Positions 43,152 through 44,346 of a stretch of 44,346 bases of DNA are shown piece by piece. The position numbers were made by a program, and so were the translations under genes. This stretch comes from SPCO01 sp964427285 (GTDB taxonomy: Bacteria > Chloroflexota > Limnocylindria > Limnocylindrales > CSP1-4). A model generated the notes under the pieces. It was not told the DNA's origin. It saw only the letters and a program-made list of their open reading frames with translations, and did no database searches. Location: the NCBI GenBank assembly GCA_964427285.1, contig CAYRTS010000020.1, forward strand, positions 1 through 44,346, written 5' to 3'. Position 1 is the first letter of the stretch. Every line of letters starts with the position of its first letter.

Positions 43152-43643
43152 TCACGCGGTAGCCTGCGCCAGCGCCGCGATCTCCTCCTCCGACAGGCCG
43201 GCGTCCGAGCGACCACCCTTGATCGCCTTCGCGTAGACCCGTGTCCCCGCCCGGGCGTGCAGGCTGGACAGGATCCAGCCGTCGCCGGTTGCATCAAGCA
43301 GGGCCAGGGCAAAGCTCTGGTTGCCACCGGTTTCCTCGAACGGGTTGTAGCGAACAAGTCCCAGTCGCTGGAACGACCGTCGCTGCGCCGCTTCCAGGAT
43401 CTCCGTCCGAACCGCGATTCCCTCGAGCTCACGCGCCATGGCGTAGACCTTCTCGAGGTGCGCATCGAGGATCGCTTCGAGGCTCCGCCCCTCGGCGCCC
43501 CGCGTGATCCCGCGTAGGCGAGCGTCGAGAGACCGCGTTCGCCGCGCGAGCAGGAGAGAAGCGACCGCGAGGACTACAACGGCGCCGCCAAGTCCGACGA
43601 CGATCGCGCCGAGATTGGGTCGAATGAATGCGTCGAGGTCGAT
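43152..43643 (-). CDS. DUF4446 family membrane protein, probable ATC start
   Basis: About 163 residues. The recognisable C-terminal half reads ILEAAQRRSFQRLGLVRYNPFEETGGNQSFALALLD followed by GWILSSLHAR and YAKAIKGG, diagnostic of DUF4446. The first ATG (43437-43439) would drop the membrane helix and linker. Translating upstream in frame gives DLDAFIRPNLGAIVVGLGGAVVVLAV and a basic linker, the normal N-terminus of the family. No ATG/GTG/TTG exists there. An ATC at 43641-43643 lies 8 nt after GGAGG, and TAAACT lies 14 nt further up. The biological role of the family is unknown. Confidence 0.85.
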   Translation of the reverse strand: MDLDAFIRPNLGAIVVGLGGAVVVLAVASLLLARRTRSLDARLRGITRGAEGRSLEAILDAHLEKVYAMARELEGIAVRTEILEAAQRRSFQRLGLVRYNPFEETGGNQSFALALLDATGDGWILSSLHARAGTRVYAKAIKGGRSDAGLSEEEIAALAQATA

Positions 43644-43651
43644 TCGATAGT

Positions 43652-43675
43652 CCTCCGAAGGCGATCCGGAGTTTA
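43652..43675 (-). promoter_or_regulatory. -10 TAAACT and SD GGAGG of the DUF4446 gene
   Basis: TAAACT (43670-43675) is followed by GGAGG (43652-43656) and then ATC at 43643 after 8 nt. No -35 was identified. Confidence 0.55.
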
Positions 43676-43736
43676 GCAGGCAGGCGTTCCTGGAGCCCCG
43701 TCGAGCGACCCGACCCAGCTCGTCCGCGGCCGGTGC

Positions 43737-43742
43737 TATCCT
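43737..43742 (+). promoter_or_regulatory. Candidate -10 box TATCCT of the tail-anchored protein gene
   Basis: TATCCT on the plus strand, about 105 nt before the preferred ATG. It is divergent from the DUF4446 promoter. Confidence 0.35.
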
Positions 43743-43846
43743 CTGCCCTCGAACAACCAGACCGCGACGTCCAACGGATCGCGAACCTTCACCTCAGCTT
43801 CGATGGAGGCCCTCGACCACACATGGCCAAGCGAGCCAGGGGCACG

Positions 43847-44224
43847 ATGACCCGACCCGGCCAGCGCCCGCCGACGGCGCGACCGGCCAACCGACCAGCC
43901 GCGACCCCCGCATCGAAGGGACCGACTCCAGCGTCGGCTGTCCTCCCGGCATCCTTGACCGCCGGTGAAGAGGCCAGGGCATCGCAGATCGAGGCGGTCA
44001 TCGTCGCCCAGGAACGCCAGGCCGAGGAAGTCCGCCGCAGTCGAGCGCAGGGCGCCAGGAGCGAGGCGGTGGTCCGCTCGAGTTTATCGTTGGGCGCTGC
44101 CGCCGCGAACGAATACGCCTACGTCGCGCGTGACGTGCGACGGGTCGCCAAGGTCGGTGGATCCTTGGTCGGCATGCTGGTGATCCTGTGGGTCGCCACC
44201 CAGGTCAGCGGAGCCGCCGTCTAA
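43847..44224 (+). CDS. Small tail-anchored protein of unknown function
   Basis: About 125 residues from ATG 43847, which has AGGGG 4-5 nt upstream. ATG 43823 is an alternative without an SD. A disordered Pro/Ala/Arg N-terminus leads to a charged helix (EEARASQIEAVIVAQERQAEEVRRSRAQ). A C-terminal membrane helix (VGGSLVGMLVILWVATQVSGAA) ends the protein, so it is probably tail-anchored with its bulk in the cytoplasm. Family not recognised. Confidence 0.6.
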   Translation: MTRPGQRPPTARPANRPAATPASKGPTPASAVLPASLTAGEEARASQIEAVIVAQERQAEEVRRSRAQGARSEAVVRSSLSLGAAAANEYAYVARDVRRVAKVGGSLVGMLVILWVATQVSGAAV

Positions 44225-44316
44225 CCCGAAGGTCCAGCGGCGTTGGCGCCATCCTGCGGGCGATCGACGAGCTGGCGCTCGTTCCGTCCACCCGCGCCCC
44301 ATTTGCGCCCGTTCCG

Positions 44317-44346
44317 CGCCCCCCCTTCCCCCCCTATTCGCCCCCC
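44317..44346. repeat. C-rich low-complexity window end
   Basis: Runs of six to seven cytosines are separated by TT, TATT and similar, ending at the last base. No gene was found between 44225 and the edge. Confidence 0.7.

Noticed and set aside
43115..43465. N-terminal extension of the helicase-nuclease frame beyond 43114
   Set aside because: It overlaps the DUF4446 gene in another frame and reads as Arg/Ser-rich shadow sequence without helicase similarity.

Overview
This is a very GC-rich bacterial chromosome segment, densely coded and mostly on the minus strand. The gene set combines DprA, ComM, FtsH, FtsB, MurI, YchF, PPase and TrpB2 with a DUF4446 protein, a DUF2342 metalloprotease, CpaE-type receiver-ATPase fusions, two NfeD/SPFH pairs and MrfA/MrfB. 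That mix points to a Chloroflexota lineage, perhaps the Limnocylindria/Ellin6529 group. This is inferred from gene content; there is no rRNA to test it. Both window edges are low-complexity, so they may be contig ends.

Layout. 0-3.1 kb: competence/recombination pair comM-dprA (minus). 3.2-4.2 kb: a GNAT acetyltransferase (plus). 4.2-5.4 kb: receiver+ParA protein (CpaE/TadZ type). 5.4-9.2 kb: tyrA, a Nudix-like protein, nfeD with a signal peptide and an SPFH protein, closely packed. 9.3-14 kb: trpB2, a Pro/Thr-repeat membrane protein, ppa with thpR, and a DnaB/KaiC-like ATPase. 14.1-17.4 kb: ftsH and an M20 dipeptidase, then tRNA-Met(CAU) just upstream of ftsH. 17.8-21.9 kb: a lone 1374-residue protein that looks like an ADP-ribosyltransferase toxin of the extracellular contractile injection system (eCIS) cargo type. 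22.1-22.6 kb: a decayed beta-carbonic anhydrase. 22.6-25.1 kb: flotillin and a short NfeD. 25.2-30.2 kb: an FtsB-like divisome gene, divergent from the mrfA-mrfB repair pair and an acidic small protein. 30.3-39.2 kb: ychF, then a minus-strand run (M20D amidohydrolase, ureohydrolase, methyltransferase, second CpaE-like protein, murI, DUF2342, hydroxyacid dehydrogenase). 39.3-44.2 kb: a small membrane protein, a UvrD-like helicase fused to an Fe-S nuclease, a DUF4446 protein, and a divergent tail-anchored protein.

Two expression patterns stand out. At least seven genes have a TANNNT -10 box 6-8 nt before an ATG and no Shine-Dalgarno (SD), as expected for leaderless mRNAs. Three other genes (nfeD, a methyltransferase, the DUF4446 gene) have no usable ATG/GTG/TTG before essential N-terminal sequence. 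Each instead has a strong purine-rich SD (GGAGG or GGAGGGG) 5-8 nt before CTG or ATC.

The most novel item is the toxin-like gene. It has an N-terminal LQRTVGN motif, a long helical body, and a C-terminal R...STS...ExE ADP-ribosyltransferase domain, with no injection-system structural genes or immunity gene nearby. No gene-free gap exceeds about 250 bp; the larger gaps hold promoters, tandem repeats or palindromes, listed below.
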